Assembly (NCBI GenBank): GCA_028287895.1
Contig: JAQBOV010000005.1
Span: 124,001 to 188,000, forward strand
Reading direction: 5' to 3'
Length of the DNA stretch: 64,000 bases
Source: Mucilaginibacter sp.
GTDB lineage: Bacteria; Bacteroidota; Bacteroidia; Sphingobacteriales; Sphingobacteriaceae
A program made the position numbers and the translations under genes. The notes below the pieces were generated by a model, which was not told the origin of the DNA, made no database searches, and worked only from the letters and a program-made list of their open reading frames with translations. Positions 20,492 to 30,212 of the stretch are shown piece after piece; within the stretch, counting starts at the first letter, position 1, and every line of letters starts with the position of its first letter.

Positions 20492-22409
20492 TCGAGTAGG
20501 AAAGTAGGGATTATTTCCCTACTTGTCCTCTCACACCACCGTACAAGCCGTTCGGCATACGGCGGTTCATTAAACACTAACAGACAATAAGGGGTTTGTT
20601 ATCTCGCGCAGAGATATCAGCCCCTCTTTCTTTAAAAATGCATTGTCAAGAGCCCGTTTTAGGATTGGGCTTTGAACCGTTCGCCAGTACCCATGCCGGG
20701 TGTTGCCCCACATATAGGCTTGGTTTGGTTTTATTCCCAATCTTTCCAGATGCTTAATTCGAGTTTTCGGTTTCTTCCACTGTTTCCAGTAACATAACCG
20801 CACCCGGCTTCTGACCCATTCGTCCAGTCTTTCGAACACCGATTTGGCTTCGCTTAACTTAAAGTAGTTTCCCCATCCATAGTTGAGCCGTCTGATTTCC
20901 ATCATCCGCTGTTCCATCGGGTAGGGTTTGCTCCGGCATGTGACCAGCCGGATCTTGTCCTTGTATGCTGCAATGCTTTTCCGGTGGACCGTAATCCCCT
21001 TTTCTCCTTTCCTGTGATAGAAAGTGAAGCCCAGCAGCTTGCTGAGCCATGGGCGGGTGACTGAACTCTTTTCGATGTTAACCTTTAGCTTCAGTTCCTT
21101 TTCAATATAGGTACTGATGCTTTCCATCACCCGCTCACCTGCACGTTTGCTTTTGACGTAAATACTAATGTCGTCTGCATAACGCACAAACCGGTGACCG
21201 CGCTTTTCCAGTTCCTTATCCAGTTTATCTAAGATAATATTGGAAAGCAGCGGGCTTAACGGGCCGCCTTGCGGAACTCCCTGTTTACTGGGCAATGATT
21301 GCCCATTTTCCTGAATGTCTGCACGCAATATCTTATGGATAAGTCTTAATACCCGCTTATCCAAGATCTTCCGGCTTAGTTCATTCATCAGGTAGTCATG
21401 GTTAACCCGGTCAAAGAATTGAGCCAGGTCCAGATCGACTACATGGCTGTAGCCCTCGTTAATGTACTCCCTGGCCTTTTGCAGGGCCTGATGTGCATTC
21501 TTTTCTGCCCGAAAGCCGTAGCTGTGTTCCGAGAAGTCAGTATCATACATTTTGGTCAGTTCCTGTGATATGGCTTGCTGTATCAGCCTGTCCATATATG
21601 TAGGGACGCCGAGTTTGCGCTCGCCGCCGTTGGGTTTGGGAATTGTCACACGCTTTACTGCTTGTGGCTGGTACGTTCCGGCTTCCAGTTTAGTTTTTAC
21701 TGCTTCCCATTCAGCTTTTAGCTGTCCGGCAAAGTCAGCTGCCGCTATCCCGTCGACTCCGGCTGCTCCCTTGTTCCCTGTGACCTTTTGGTAGGCAAAC
21801 CTGATGTTTGTTTTACTGAGGATCTCTTCCAGTAGCATTACTTAGGGCATTTTGTTTTCTGTTTCCTTGTTTCTTTCCTTCTTTCAAGACATCGCTCAAC
21901 GCTCACTACCCGCCTTTCTGCTTCCAGCATATCCGTAGGTAATCGAGCCCTCTATTCAGAGTTTTCTGCTTTCGTTACGATGATCCCGTTGCCAGAGATA
22001 CTCCTCGGACGTTTAATGTTCGGCCCTTCCCTTTTTTCAAGGTACTACGGCTTCGGCTGACTTCTGTTAAACAAGCCTTGCATCACTGCACGCTTTTGCT
22101 CCTTCGGGACTCGCTTTGCCCTCCGTCCACCATTTAACAGATCTCCCCGGGTAAGAACGCAAACTTTCTCTCCATCTACTGTCAGATTTACAGCCCATCG
22201 TTTCGGATAGTTTCGGGCTTCGTTTTGTTCGGCAAACTCACCCACTTTGGACTGCCTAATCTACTTCCTGTTCGTCAGGCCGGAGATTTACCGCTGGCTT
22301 CCTTCAGATTCGCAGTCACCCGCGACACCCTTGCCTTTGGTTAACGCTTCCTCCTATCAAGGCGCGTTCGGGACTTGCACCCTAGAGTTTGCGCCCATGC
22401 CGGGCGCAC
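20491..22409 (-). mobile_element. Group II intron, probably class C (IIC), with IEP
   Basis: On the minus strand: 5' end GTGCGCCCGGCATGGGCG at 22409; LtrA-like ORF; domain V ACCGCCGTATGCCGAACGGCTTGTACGGTGGT (20535-20566); 3' end ...CCTACTCGAT at 20491; insertion just after a terminator hairpin. Confidence 0.85.
20570..21838 (-). CDS. ltrA: Group II intron reverse transcriptase/maturase
   Basis: RT motifs QGVPQGGPLSPLLSNI, FVRYADDISIYVKS; maturase domain; no obvious C-terminal HNH endonuclease. Confidence 0.96.
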   Translation of the reverse strand: MLLEEILSKTNIRFAYQKVTGNKGAAGVDGIAAADFAGQLKAEWEAVKTKLEAGTYQPQAVKRVTIPKPNGGERKLGVPTYMDRLIQQAISQELTKMYDTDFSEHSYGFRAEKNAHQALQKAREYINEGYSHVVDLDLAQFFDRVNHDYLMNELSRKILDKRVLRLIHKILRADIQENGQSLPSKQGVPQGGPLSPLLSNIILDKLDKELEKRGHRFVRYADDISIYVKSKRAGERVMESISTYIEKELKLKVNIEKSSVTRPWLSKLLGFTFYHRKGEKGITVHRKSIAAYKDKIRLVTCRSKPYPMEQRMMEIRRLNYGWGNYFKLSEAKSVFERLDEWVRSRVRLCYWKQWKKPKTRIKHLERLGIKPNQAYMWGNTRHGYWRTVQSPILKRALDNAFLKKEGLISLREITNPLLSVSV

Positions 22410-22415
22410 AGACAT

Positions 22416-22444
22416 AAAAAAACCGCTTTCGAAGCGGTTTTTTT
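22416..22444. terminator. Bidirectional Rho-independent terminator
   Basis: AAAAAAACCGCTTTCGAAGCGGTTTTTTT: 8-bp stem with A and T tracts on both sides. Confidence 0.88.
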
Positions 22445-22464
22445 ATTAAAATAGGTTATCGATT

Positions 22465-22626
22465 TTAATGATTGAAATTGCGATAATCATGGTCGTGATC
22501 GTCACGATCGTGGTGCTCATCATCTGAATGACGCCGGTGATGTTCACGGTATTCGATTGAACAACTTGACATAGCCACTGATGCAAATATCAGTAAAGCT
22601 ATTAATCTTATCATTTGCGTTTTCAT
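22465..22626 (-). CDS. Small His/Asp-rich lipoprotein (53 aa), not in ORF track
   Basis: MKTQMIRLIALLIFASVAMSSCSIEYREHHRRHSDDEHHDRDDHDHDYRNFNH: lipobox-like AMSSC, His/Asp-rich tail, own terminator downstream. Confidence 0.65.
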   Translation of the reverse strand: MKTQMIRLIALLIFASVAMSSCSIEYREHHRRHSDDEHHDRDDHDHDYRNFNH

Positions 22627-22821
22627 GGTGGTACTAATTAATGTTTATATTTAACAGATGTAACAAACAAACCCCAGGTAAAAAGAGTTTGTCATTGAAG
22701 TTATTGACATCCATTTACTGAAATGGTTTAATCGAACCTGAACCGTACTGCAACCGGGCAGCCCGGTAAAGGTTTTATTTCGTACTTTTAACATCCGATA
22801 TTAAAGCGGATCGTCACTTAT

Positions 22822-23556
22822 ATGATCTTTAAATACTCTTTTAAGGCGTTCCTGGCTTGTATTGCCCTAATCATATCAAATATTTTTAATAATGCTTTGG
22901 CACAAGCGCCCAAAATCACTTACCCGTCGCCTCCGGCAAGCTACCCCATAAACGTTCCAATAACACCGCTTATGCCAACCAATAATGACGGTGCTGTGCC
23001 TGCTACTATTTATGGGCAGGTTAGTACTTTTGCAGGCGGTCGCGGCCTGTTACCTATGACAGTAACGGCACCGACGCCGGTTTCAATTTACCTTCAGGCA
23101 TCGCCGTTGGAGCAGCCGGAAATGTTATCCAACGCCCCAGACTTATACAGCAGGTTTACCGATAACACCATTGGTGCCAATTTCTACAGGCGGTGCAGTG
23201 CCGGCTACGATATTTGGTGGTGGTCCGTCTGCCAACTATGCCATCAATCAAACCCTGCGCGCAGGCTTAACATTTGACCCTGCAACAGGCACCATAAGCG
23301 GCACACCCACTGTAGCTTCGCCGGCTACGGATTATAAAATTACTGCGACCAATAATGGCGGCAGCGGTTCGTTTACCATCAATATTACTGTAATTGCCAA
23401 AGTATTGGCGCCACAAACCATTACTTTTGGCCCTATAAAAAGGCTATCCCAAATCGTGGAATGGCACCTATAATGGCCCAGGTTGCGGCAGGCACTTACC
23501 TCGATCTTAAAAACGGCACGCCGCAATTATCAGGCTATGTAGCGGTGATACGCTAA
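22822..23556 (+). pseudogene. Frameshifted remnant of a secreted putative Ig-domain protein
   Basis: Signal peptide ORF 22822..23277 loses the Ig reading frame near 23170. LTFDPATGTISGTPTVASPATDYKITATNNGG resumes in another frame (23171..23473), then YLDLKNGTPQLSGYVAVIR* in a third segment. Confidence 0.7.
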
Positions 23557-23646
23557 GGTTCAGATTTTTTATATACATATCTTACTGATATTAAAAAGCT
23601 TAACCCTTAGAAACTTATTTAACTATTATATCGTATTAACAGTAAA

Positions 23647-23916
23647 ATGAGAGGTTATATTACCATCCCTGAATCTATTGAATGCCGAACATGCAAACAC
23701 TGCGGCTCGCGCCCGGTCATTTCCCTTGCCGGAAAAGACGAATACGTGCTTAAATGCCCGGTTGATGACAACCATTGTCAAACGCAGGGTGGAATGATCG
23801 ATATTGAAGACTGGAACATGCAGAATATCCCTCTTGCTGAGCCTGAACCGGAAGCTGCCAACATGGTGGCCTGCTATGACAGCAAGTTAAATTATACCTT
23901 TTTTCTTCCTGTGTAA
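23647..23916 (+). CDS. Small hypothetical protein with Cys pairs (zinc-ribbon-like)
   Basis: CRTCKHCG ... LKCPVDDNHCQ. Confidence 0.5.
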   Translation: MRGYITIPESIECRTCKHCGSRPVISLAGKDEYVLKCPVDDNHCQTQGGMIDIEDWNMQNIPLAEPEPEAANMVACYDSKLNYTFFLPV

Positions 23917-23968
23917 TTGTTACAAAGGATTCATTTATGTCTTAAAATCTTTTCCCTACCTTGTTCTC

Positions 23969-24427
23969 ATGAACAAGATCATCTCTTTAAAACTTTCCGT
24001 CCTGCTAACTGCCTTTATGTTTTCCGGCCTTTGCTACGGGCAGGATAACAAGCCAACACTAAACCATATAGCTGTTTGCGCGCGTGACCTAAAAAGAAGC
24101 GTGGCTTTTTATAGTAATGTACTGGAATTAAAAAAAATACCCAACCCCTTTCATGATACCGTTCACCAATGGTTCAGTATCGGACCGGGCACACAATTAC
24201 ATGTAATACAGGCGGATTGCCCCACTGTTACACACGATATCAACAACCACCTGTGTTTCCGAGTAGCTTCCCTGCCCGATTACATGAAACACCTTGATCA
24301 GCTCAATATTAAATATGGTAACTGGGCCGGTGATTATAAGAAGACGCAGTTAAGAGCCGACGGCGTGGTACAGATCTATTTCCAGGACCCGGATGGTTAT
24401 TGGATAGAGGTAAATAATGCAAAGTAA
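23969..24427 (+). CDS. VOC (glyoxalase/bleomycin resistance) family protein with signal peptide
   Basis: LNHIAVCARDLKRSVAFYSNVLELK ... IYFQDPDGYWIEV. Confidence 0.9.
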   Translation: MNKIISLKLSVLLTAFMFSGLCYGQDNKPTLNHIAVCARDLKRSVAFYSNVLELKKIPNPFHDTVHQWFSIGPGTQLHVIQADCPTVTHDINNHLCFRVASLPDYMKHLDQLNIKYGNWAGDYKKTQLRADGVVQIYFQDPDGYWIEVNNAK

Positions 24428-24531
24428 GCCCTCTCCAGGGGTAACGATATATGAGTTGGGACAAAGCGGCATCCACCTGTCACCCATAGCGCCATGAAAT
24501 ACTTCTACAATGCCCGGCGGCTCGTAAATCA

Positions 24532-24753
24532 TTAGGCGTCGATATATGATGATCGATGCTCACCGCCGTATTCTCTGCCTCGCTCGTCTGCAGACTTTAC
24601 TTTCTTTTTAACGAACAAGTTTGCCTTTTTGGATTTGATGGTCCTAACCGCTTGATTTATCAAAATGATCGCGATTACAAGTATGAACGTGTTCGTTGCC
24701 ACAAATACTAATAGTGCCCACCAGGGAAGTTGCATAAAAGATTCCATCGTCAC
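24532..24753 (-). CDS. Small membrane protein, hypothetical
   Basis: Single TM segment WWALLVFVATNTFILVIAIILI followed by a basic tail. Confidence 0.45.
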   Translation of the reverse strand: MTMESFMQLPWWALLVFVATNTFILVIAIILINQAVRTIKSKKANLFVKKKVKSADERGREYGGEHRSSYIDA

Positions 24754-24973
24754 ATAGTTTTTTGGTTAAATTGGTATCATTCAGGTTGGTTATATAAAGG
24801 TAAGGTATTTTTATAAGAACTTCAAGTACAGATTTTTAAGCGTGGTTTTTTAAAGCTCAGGGAAGCCTTTTTCCTTGCCTTGTTTGGCGGGTTAGCGTTT
24901 TGTTAAGCAAAATTACCTATTGCAGCATGTACTGCTAAGTAAACTTTGCCCAAAAAGTGGGCTCAGGACATTC

Positions 24974-25831
24974 CTACGAGGCTTTTTCGCCATAAATAAT
25001 AGTGGCACCAAAATCAAGCAACGCGCGGCCATCAATACTGCTTGTATTAATGATACCGTAAACATCATTTTTAATAGCTGCAATTGTGGCCTCATCTGCT
25101 TTAGCCAGGGCGGCAACCAACGATTCTGACAAATCCATCCTATTTTGCCAGTATGTATCCGTGTCAATAAAATCGACCTTGGCGGTGATCTCCTGCCCGC
25201 CAATATGTTTAAAACCTGCTTGCGCAAAAATACCGGTCATAAGCCCCACTTTGGAGCAACGGAACATGCCCGGCGCATCCGCCGGTGGTTGTGGCAGTTC
25301 AATATATTTATTGATGACATCCGTCATTGCGGTATACCAAAAGTTTTTATCCGGGGAACTCCAAACTGCGGCAGCGAGGCGCCCCCCGGGCTTTAACACA
25401 CGGTGCATTTCATTAGTTGCCAATTGCATATCCGGAAAAAACATAAATCCCATCCGGCAACTGATCTTCGTAAATGTATTGTCCTCAAACGGCAATTGGC
25501 AAACATCGGCTGCCTTAGTGCTATAGTTTTTTAGTCCTTTGGCAGCAGCATTCGCAGCAGCTATCATCAACATTTCGTCCGACAGATCGGTGCCGGTAAC
25601 CTTCCCCTTTTTTGCAATCGCGGCAATCGTCAGTCCCGGCTGGCCCGTACCGGCGGCAACATCCAAAACAATATCGTCTTCTTTTATTTCGAGCCGCTCA
25701 ATAATGGCCTGGCCCATTGGACGCAAAAATTCCATGATAAACCGGTCCCATTTTTCCCATCCCGGTGACACTTTGCTCCAGCTCTGCTTTTGTTGCTCGC
25801 GAATTTGTTCTTGCTGAAATTCCATGATCAA
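24974..25831 (-). CDS. Class I SAM-dependent methyltransferase
   Basis: VLDVAAGTGQPGLTIA, MHRVLKPGGRLAAAVW. Confidence 0.92.
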   Translation of the reverse strand: MIMEFQQEQIREQQKQSWSKVSPGWEKWDRFIMEFLRPMGQAIIERLEIKEDDIVLDVAAGTGQPGLTIAAIAKKGKVTGTDLSDEMLMIAAANAAAKGLKNYSTKAADVCQLPFEDNTFTKISCRMGFMFFPDMQLATNEMHRVLKPGGRLAAAVWSSPDKNFWYTAMTDVINKYIELPQPPADAPGMFRCSKVGLMTGIFAQAGFKHIGGQEITAKVDFIDTDTYWQNRMDLSESLVAALAKADEATIAAIKNDVYGIINTSSIDGRALLDFGATIIYGEKAS

Positions 25832-25845
25832 TTTTTTATATCAGG

Positions 25846-26262
25846 TTATTGTAAACTAATTGATTGCCCAAAAGGGACGATGCCTCCTTTACCGTCAAGA
25901 TGCGCCGCCCAAATATCAGTAACCATTTTTTGATCTATCCAGTTCAGCCATTTTAATGTTTCGCCTGACGCATTGATGGCTACTCTAAATAGCTTATCAA
26001 TGTGAACAAGTTCGAAGACAAGATAACAGGTTATGTCCGAGCCATCATAGGTATATCCCAATACCACTTGGTTACCTAAGGTATGGTGCAAAATGTCCGC
26101 CCACATCGCATTTAATGTAATCAAAATTAAATGGTGTGTACCATTATCCTGACTGATCATTCTCACACCCTGTATTTTCGGCTGGATTTCATCCATAATC
26201 AAATATACCTGTTCCAGAATAAATAACTGCTTATACTTTTCTATCCCGGAGGGCCCCCTCAA
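25846..26262 (-). CDS. Hypothetical protein (start may be 26196)
   Basis: Intact ORF directly downstream-facing of neighbours; no recognised motif. Confidence 0.5.
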   Translation of the reverse strand: MRGPSGIEKYKQLFILEQVYLIMDEIQPKIQGVRMISQDNGTHHLILITLNAMWADILHHTLGNQVVLGYTYDGSDITCYLVFELVHIDKLFRVAINASGETLKWLNWIDQKMVTDIWAAHLDGKGGIVPFGQSISLQ

Positions 26263-26511
26263 AAATTTAAGTTAACCCATAAAACCTTGTTGGGAAATAA
26301 AAATTGATGAATTTCACCAGGAGTTGCTATGGAACGCACTTGCGCGGGGATACTTTTTTTACCGACCAGTCGTCCGCCTTGGACCAAGGAGATAAAAAGC
26401 GTCCTGTAAGGACGCCTGGTTGGTAGCAGCCGGATCTCATCTTTTGAGGTTTGCCATCAGGATATATGATGAGTTTGTGAATATTAAATCTCGATAAGAA
26501 ATTTATTCCAT

Positions 26512-28347
26512 CTACCTATACCCCATCGCCTGCAAGTCAAACAATTCGGCGTAACGGCCGCCTTTTATTAGTAACTCCTCGTGGCTGCCTATTTCTATCA
26601 GTTCGCCTTTTTCCAGAACAAGTATCCGGTCGGCCATACGTACGGTACTGAAGCGGTGCGAGATCAGCACGGCCGATTTGCCTTTGGTGAGCTCGGCAAA
26701 ACGCTTAAAAACCTCATACTCCGCCCGTGCATCAAGCGCCGAGGTTGGTTCATCCAATATCAGCAACTGTGCATTACGCATGTAGGCCCGGGCTAAAGCC
26801 ACTTTCTGCCATTCGCCGCCTGATAGTTCTACCCCGTCTGCAAAACGTTTGCCCAGCATCTGGTCGTACGCGCCGGGTAATTTAGCCGTGAGCGCATCAG
26901 CCATGCTCTGCTGTGCCGAAGCTTTAATAAGAGGCCGGTTCTCTTTCTGGTTGATATTTCCGACGGCAATATTCTGTGCAAAGGTCATCTGGTAACGCAA
27001 ATAATCCTGGAATATGATGCCCACGTTAAGGCGAAGGTCTGCAAGGTCATATTCGCGCAGGTCTATGCCTTCCAATAAGATACGACCTTCTGTTGGGTCA
27101 TACAAGCGGGCAAGCAACTTCACCAGGGTGGTTTTGCCCGCGCCGTTCTCACCTACTAAAGCCAGCTTTTCGCCGGGGTTGAGTGTAAAGCTTAAATGCC
27201 TGTTGGCCCAGCGGTCTGAATTGACATACCTAAAACCTACATCCTGAAAAGCAAAGCCCTGTTGAAGCTTTTTGGGGAATGGCAATGGATTGGCGGACGC
27301 TTTAATTTTAGGCACGATCTGGAAGAACTCAAAAAAGTCGCGCAGGTAAATAGCCCCCTGCGATACGGTTGTAAAACGGGTTAATATGCCCTCGAGCAAA
27401 GTACGCAACTGCCTGAACGAGCCTGCCAGGAAAACCAATTGCCCCATGGTAACGCTGCCATCAACGGTTTTGATAATGATCACCACATAGGCGGCGTAAT
27501 ATCCCAGGCTTCCTAATATTGCGAAGAAGGTACCCCAAATGGAACGGCGGATAGCCAGCCTGCGGTTATCGTTATAAAACTTATCCGACAATTGCCGGAA
27601 ACGCTCGATAATAAAACCCGACAGGTCGAATATCTTTACTTCTTTGGCCGTTTCGTCACTGGCGCCCAGATAACGCACATAATCAAGCTCACGGCGTTCC
27701 GGCGTTTGGCCGCGGGTAAGGGCGTAACTCTGATCATTAAAATAAGCTTCCCCCAAAAAAGCAGGGATAATAGCGATCAGCAGCAGGACGATAAGCCAGG
27801 GATTAAAGGCCATTAACCCTACGGCCAGGAAACCCATCGTGATCAGATCCTGTACCTGGCTCATGACCTGTGATAGCAGTATCGTACGACCAACCGTTTG
27901 CTGTCTTGCGCGTTCCAGTTTATCATAAAAAACAGAATCCTCAAATTGGTCAAGGTCAAGCGTGGCAGCATGCTCCATTATCTTCACCGAGGTATGGTTG
28001 CTGAAAAGATCCCCGAGCAAGCTATCCATCAGCGTGATGGCCCTGCTGAGTGAATCAGTTAGTATAGCCAGTGCCAACTCAGTTGCTACCAGTGCCCATA
28101 AATGATGGGTATCTGCCGAATGCGAATGATTTAATTTAAGGACTTCGTCAATAATAAGTTTGCCAACATACAACAAAGCAAGGGGCATGGCCGAACGCAG
28201 GATGCGCAACGCTGAAGTAACGATTGTCATCCAGTGGTTGGTTTGCCAAACCAATTTAAAAAAGGCCGGCAAATTGCGCAGCGCGGCCAAACGTTCTTTT
28301 AAAGTTAAAGGGTCTATACGTGTATTTTTGGGCGGGCTGATATTCAA
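26512..28347 (-). CDS. ABC transporter, fused permease/ATP-binding protein
   Basis: Walker A GENGAGKTT, signature LSGGEWQKVALARAYMR, Walker B LLILDEPTSALD. Confidence 0.95.
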   Translation of the reverse strand: MNISPPKNTRIDPLTLKERLAALRNLPAFFKLVWQTNHWMTIVTSALRILRSAMPLALLYVGKLIIDEVLKLNHSHSADTHHLWALVATELALAILTDSLSRAITLMDSLLGDLFSNHTSVKIMEHAATLDLDQFEDSVFYDKLERARQQTVGRTILLSQVMSQVQDLITMGFLAVGLMAFNPWLIVLLLIAIIPAFLGEAYFNDQSYALTRGQTPERRELDYVRYLGASDETAKEVKIFDLSGFIIERFRQLSDKFYNDNRRLAIRRSIWGTFFAILGSLGYYAAYVVIIIKTVDGSVTMGQLVFLAGSFRQLRTLLEGILTRFTTVSQGAIYLRDFFEFFQIVPKIKASANPLPFPKKLQQGFAFQDVGFRYVNSDRWANRHLSFTLNPGEKLALVGENGAGKTTLVKLLARLYDPTEGRILLEGIDLREYDLADLRLNVGIIFQDYLRYQMTFAQNIAVGNINQKENRPLIKASAQQSMADALTAKLPGAYDQMLGKRFADGVELSGGEWQKVALARAYMRNAQLLILDEPTSALDARAEYEVFKRFAELTKGKSAVLISHRFSTVRMADRILVLEKGELIEIGSHEELLIKGGRYAELFDLQAMGYR

Positions 28348-28578
28348 TTGTTGATCTCTCTTGCTAAAATTTAGGGTAAAAATAGTGATTAACCCAGCCT
28401 TTTTAACGATTAATGGTTTTTGTGAACAACAAATGACATAATGACAATGCTTTAGATTTAAAGTCTATTAATTTAGTAGAATAAATTTACATTTGCGAGA
28501 CGGTTTAAATTAGGTGTTTAAACATCAAATGAATACCTTTGCAGTCGTTAATTTAAAACAATCATAAAGAGAAATTAA

Positions 28579-29151
28579 ATGAAAAAGATTATCCTGTTAG
28601 CTGCGGTTGCCCTGATGAATACTGCAGTATTTGCACAAACGTGGAAAGTAAACAAGGCGCATTCGCATTTTACTTTCACCATCACCCACCTGGCCGTATC
28701 TGATGTTGACGGTGTATTTAAAGATTTTGATGCGACCATCACCGCTTCAAAACCTGACTTCAGTGATGCTAAATTTGATTTCACCGCCAATACCGCTTCT
28801 GTTTCTACAGGTGTTGATGCACGCGACAATCACATTAAAAGCCCTGATTTTTTTGATGTAGCCAAATATCCAACTGTTGCTTTTGTAAGTACTTCTATTA
28901 AACCTACAACTGCTAACCACTACAAATTAACCGGTAACTTAACTTTAAATGGCGTAACAAAACCAGTTACACTTGATCTGTGGTACCGTGGCACCGTCAC
29001 CAACCCTATGAGCAAAACACCTGATGCAGGTTTCCAGGTTACCGGTACGATCAACCGTTCCGATTTTACTTTCGGAAGTAAATTTAGCTCTCCAATGCTT
29101 AGCGATGAAGTTGCTTTCAAAGCCGCAGGCGAGTTTGACAAAGCAAACTAA
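28579..29151 (+). CDS. YceI family protein
   Basis: WKVNKAHSHFTFTITHLAVSDVDGVFKDFDATI..., LTLNGVTKPVTLDL. Confidence 0.94.
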   Translation: MKKIILLAAVALMNTAVFAQTWKVNKAHSHFTFTITHLAVSDVDGVFKDFDATITASKPDFSDAKFDFTANTASVSTGVDARDNHIKSPDFFDVAKYPTVAFVSTSIKPTTANHYKLTGNLTLNGVTKPVTLDLWYRGTVTNPMSKTPDAGFQVTGTINRSDFTFGSKFSSPMLSDEVAFKAAGEFDKAN

Positions 29152-29180
29152 ATATTTCCCTGCTTAATTTAACTATTTGG

Positions 29181-29213
29181 AGCGCTCCGTTTTTAACGGG
29201 GCGCTTTCTTTTT
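29181..29213 (+). terminator. Rho-independent terminator after yceI-like gene
   Basis: AGCGCTCCGTT ttt AACGGGGCGCT followed by TTCTTTTT. Confidence 0.7.
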
Positions 29214-29217
29214 GCAT

Positions 29218-29664
29218 TTATGATGCTCTTTTGAAAGTCATCGTACGACCCAATATCTTGAAGTGCCAGTAGCCCTTTACTTTAAGCAATCCATCTTTAT
29301 CAATATAGCCTGCAGCGTCCCATTGTTTGCCATGCTGGGCATCATAGATCATACCATCCTCCCAGGAGTGGTTTTTTTCATCATATTTAAGGCCGCTTAA
29401 TACATCCATACCTAATATTTTACGGCTGCGCAATGCAGGGTCAGGGTTTTTGGCGTCACACCATTCGTTAATAGCTTTGCTTGGATCATCCCTGAACCAC
29501 AAAATTCTGGCTCTGAACCGGTCATTCTCTTTATAAACCTGTACAATAAGGTTTTTATCGGTTGATATCCATTTACCGCATATCCGGTCGCACTCCGGCG
29601 CAGTACCTGCTGATGTATACAAACCTAAACTGATAAAAAACAGAAATGCCAAACACTTAATCAT
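29218..29664 (-). CDS. DUF2147 domain-containing secreted protein
   Basis: ICGKWISTDKNLIVQVYKENDRFRARILWF ... GYWHFKILGRTMTFKR. Confidence 0.88.
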   Translation of the reverse strand: MIKCLAFLFFISLGLYTSAGTAPECDRICGKWISTDKNLIVQVYKENDRFRARILWFRDDPSKAINEWCDAKNPDPALRSRKILGMDVLSGLKYDEKNHSWEDGMIYDAQHGKQWDAAGYIDKDGLLKVKGYWHFKILGRTMTFKRAS

Positions 29665-29910
29665 AACCTTTAAACAATCATAGCTTTTAAACGCATACTA
29701 AAACAATTGGTTTTGTTTGGGTCGGGTTTATTTGATTAAGTGATTGAGTTAACATCTCAGCTTTTACAAGGAATTGCACTTAATCAACCACTCAGCTACT
29801 CATCAACCGCTCACAAATCTCTATCCCCTGCTGCGTTGTCACTTTTGCAGATAATTCGCCGATCAATTGATAGGGGATATCCATTTCTCATCAAACCCAG
29901 GTACAATTGA

Positions 29911-30102
29911 TTAAGGTAACAGGATACTAAGATCAATATCACCGTTTATACTTAAACTACTGCCGGTCAATGTAATTTTGCCCTCATGATGGTGCAGGGG
30001 TTTTACAAGGGAAAACAGGGCCCTTATTTCATCTTTAAGCCCGCCATCGGCAACTTCACCGGCATAACTCCATAAAACATGGGCGTTCATTAGTATATTC
30101 AT
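29911..30102 (-). CDS. Hypothetical small protein
   Basis: 63 aa ORF in an otherwise empty interval; no recognised motif. Confidence 0.3.
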   Translation of the reverse strand: MNILMNAHVLWSYAGEVADGGLKDEIRALFSLVKPLHHHEGKITLTGSSLSINGDIDLSILLP

Positions 30103-30212
30103 AGGATAAACTTAGGAATATTTTGATTGTAACAAAAACGCGAAAGAAAGCTAATTTTTTAATACTTATTTTACATCCTCTATATTTGATAAAACCTCTA
30201 TTTCCAAACCTA

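Noticed and set aside
22045-22245. 66-aa ORF upstream of ltrA
   Set aside because: Lies within the group II intron 5' ribozyme region, so it is structural RNA rather than coding.
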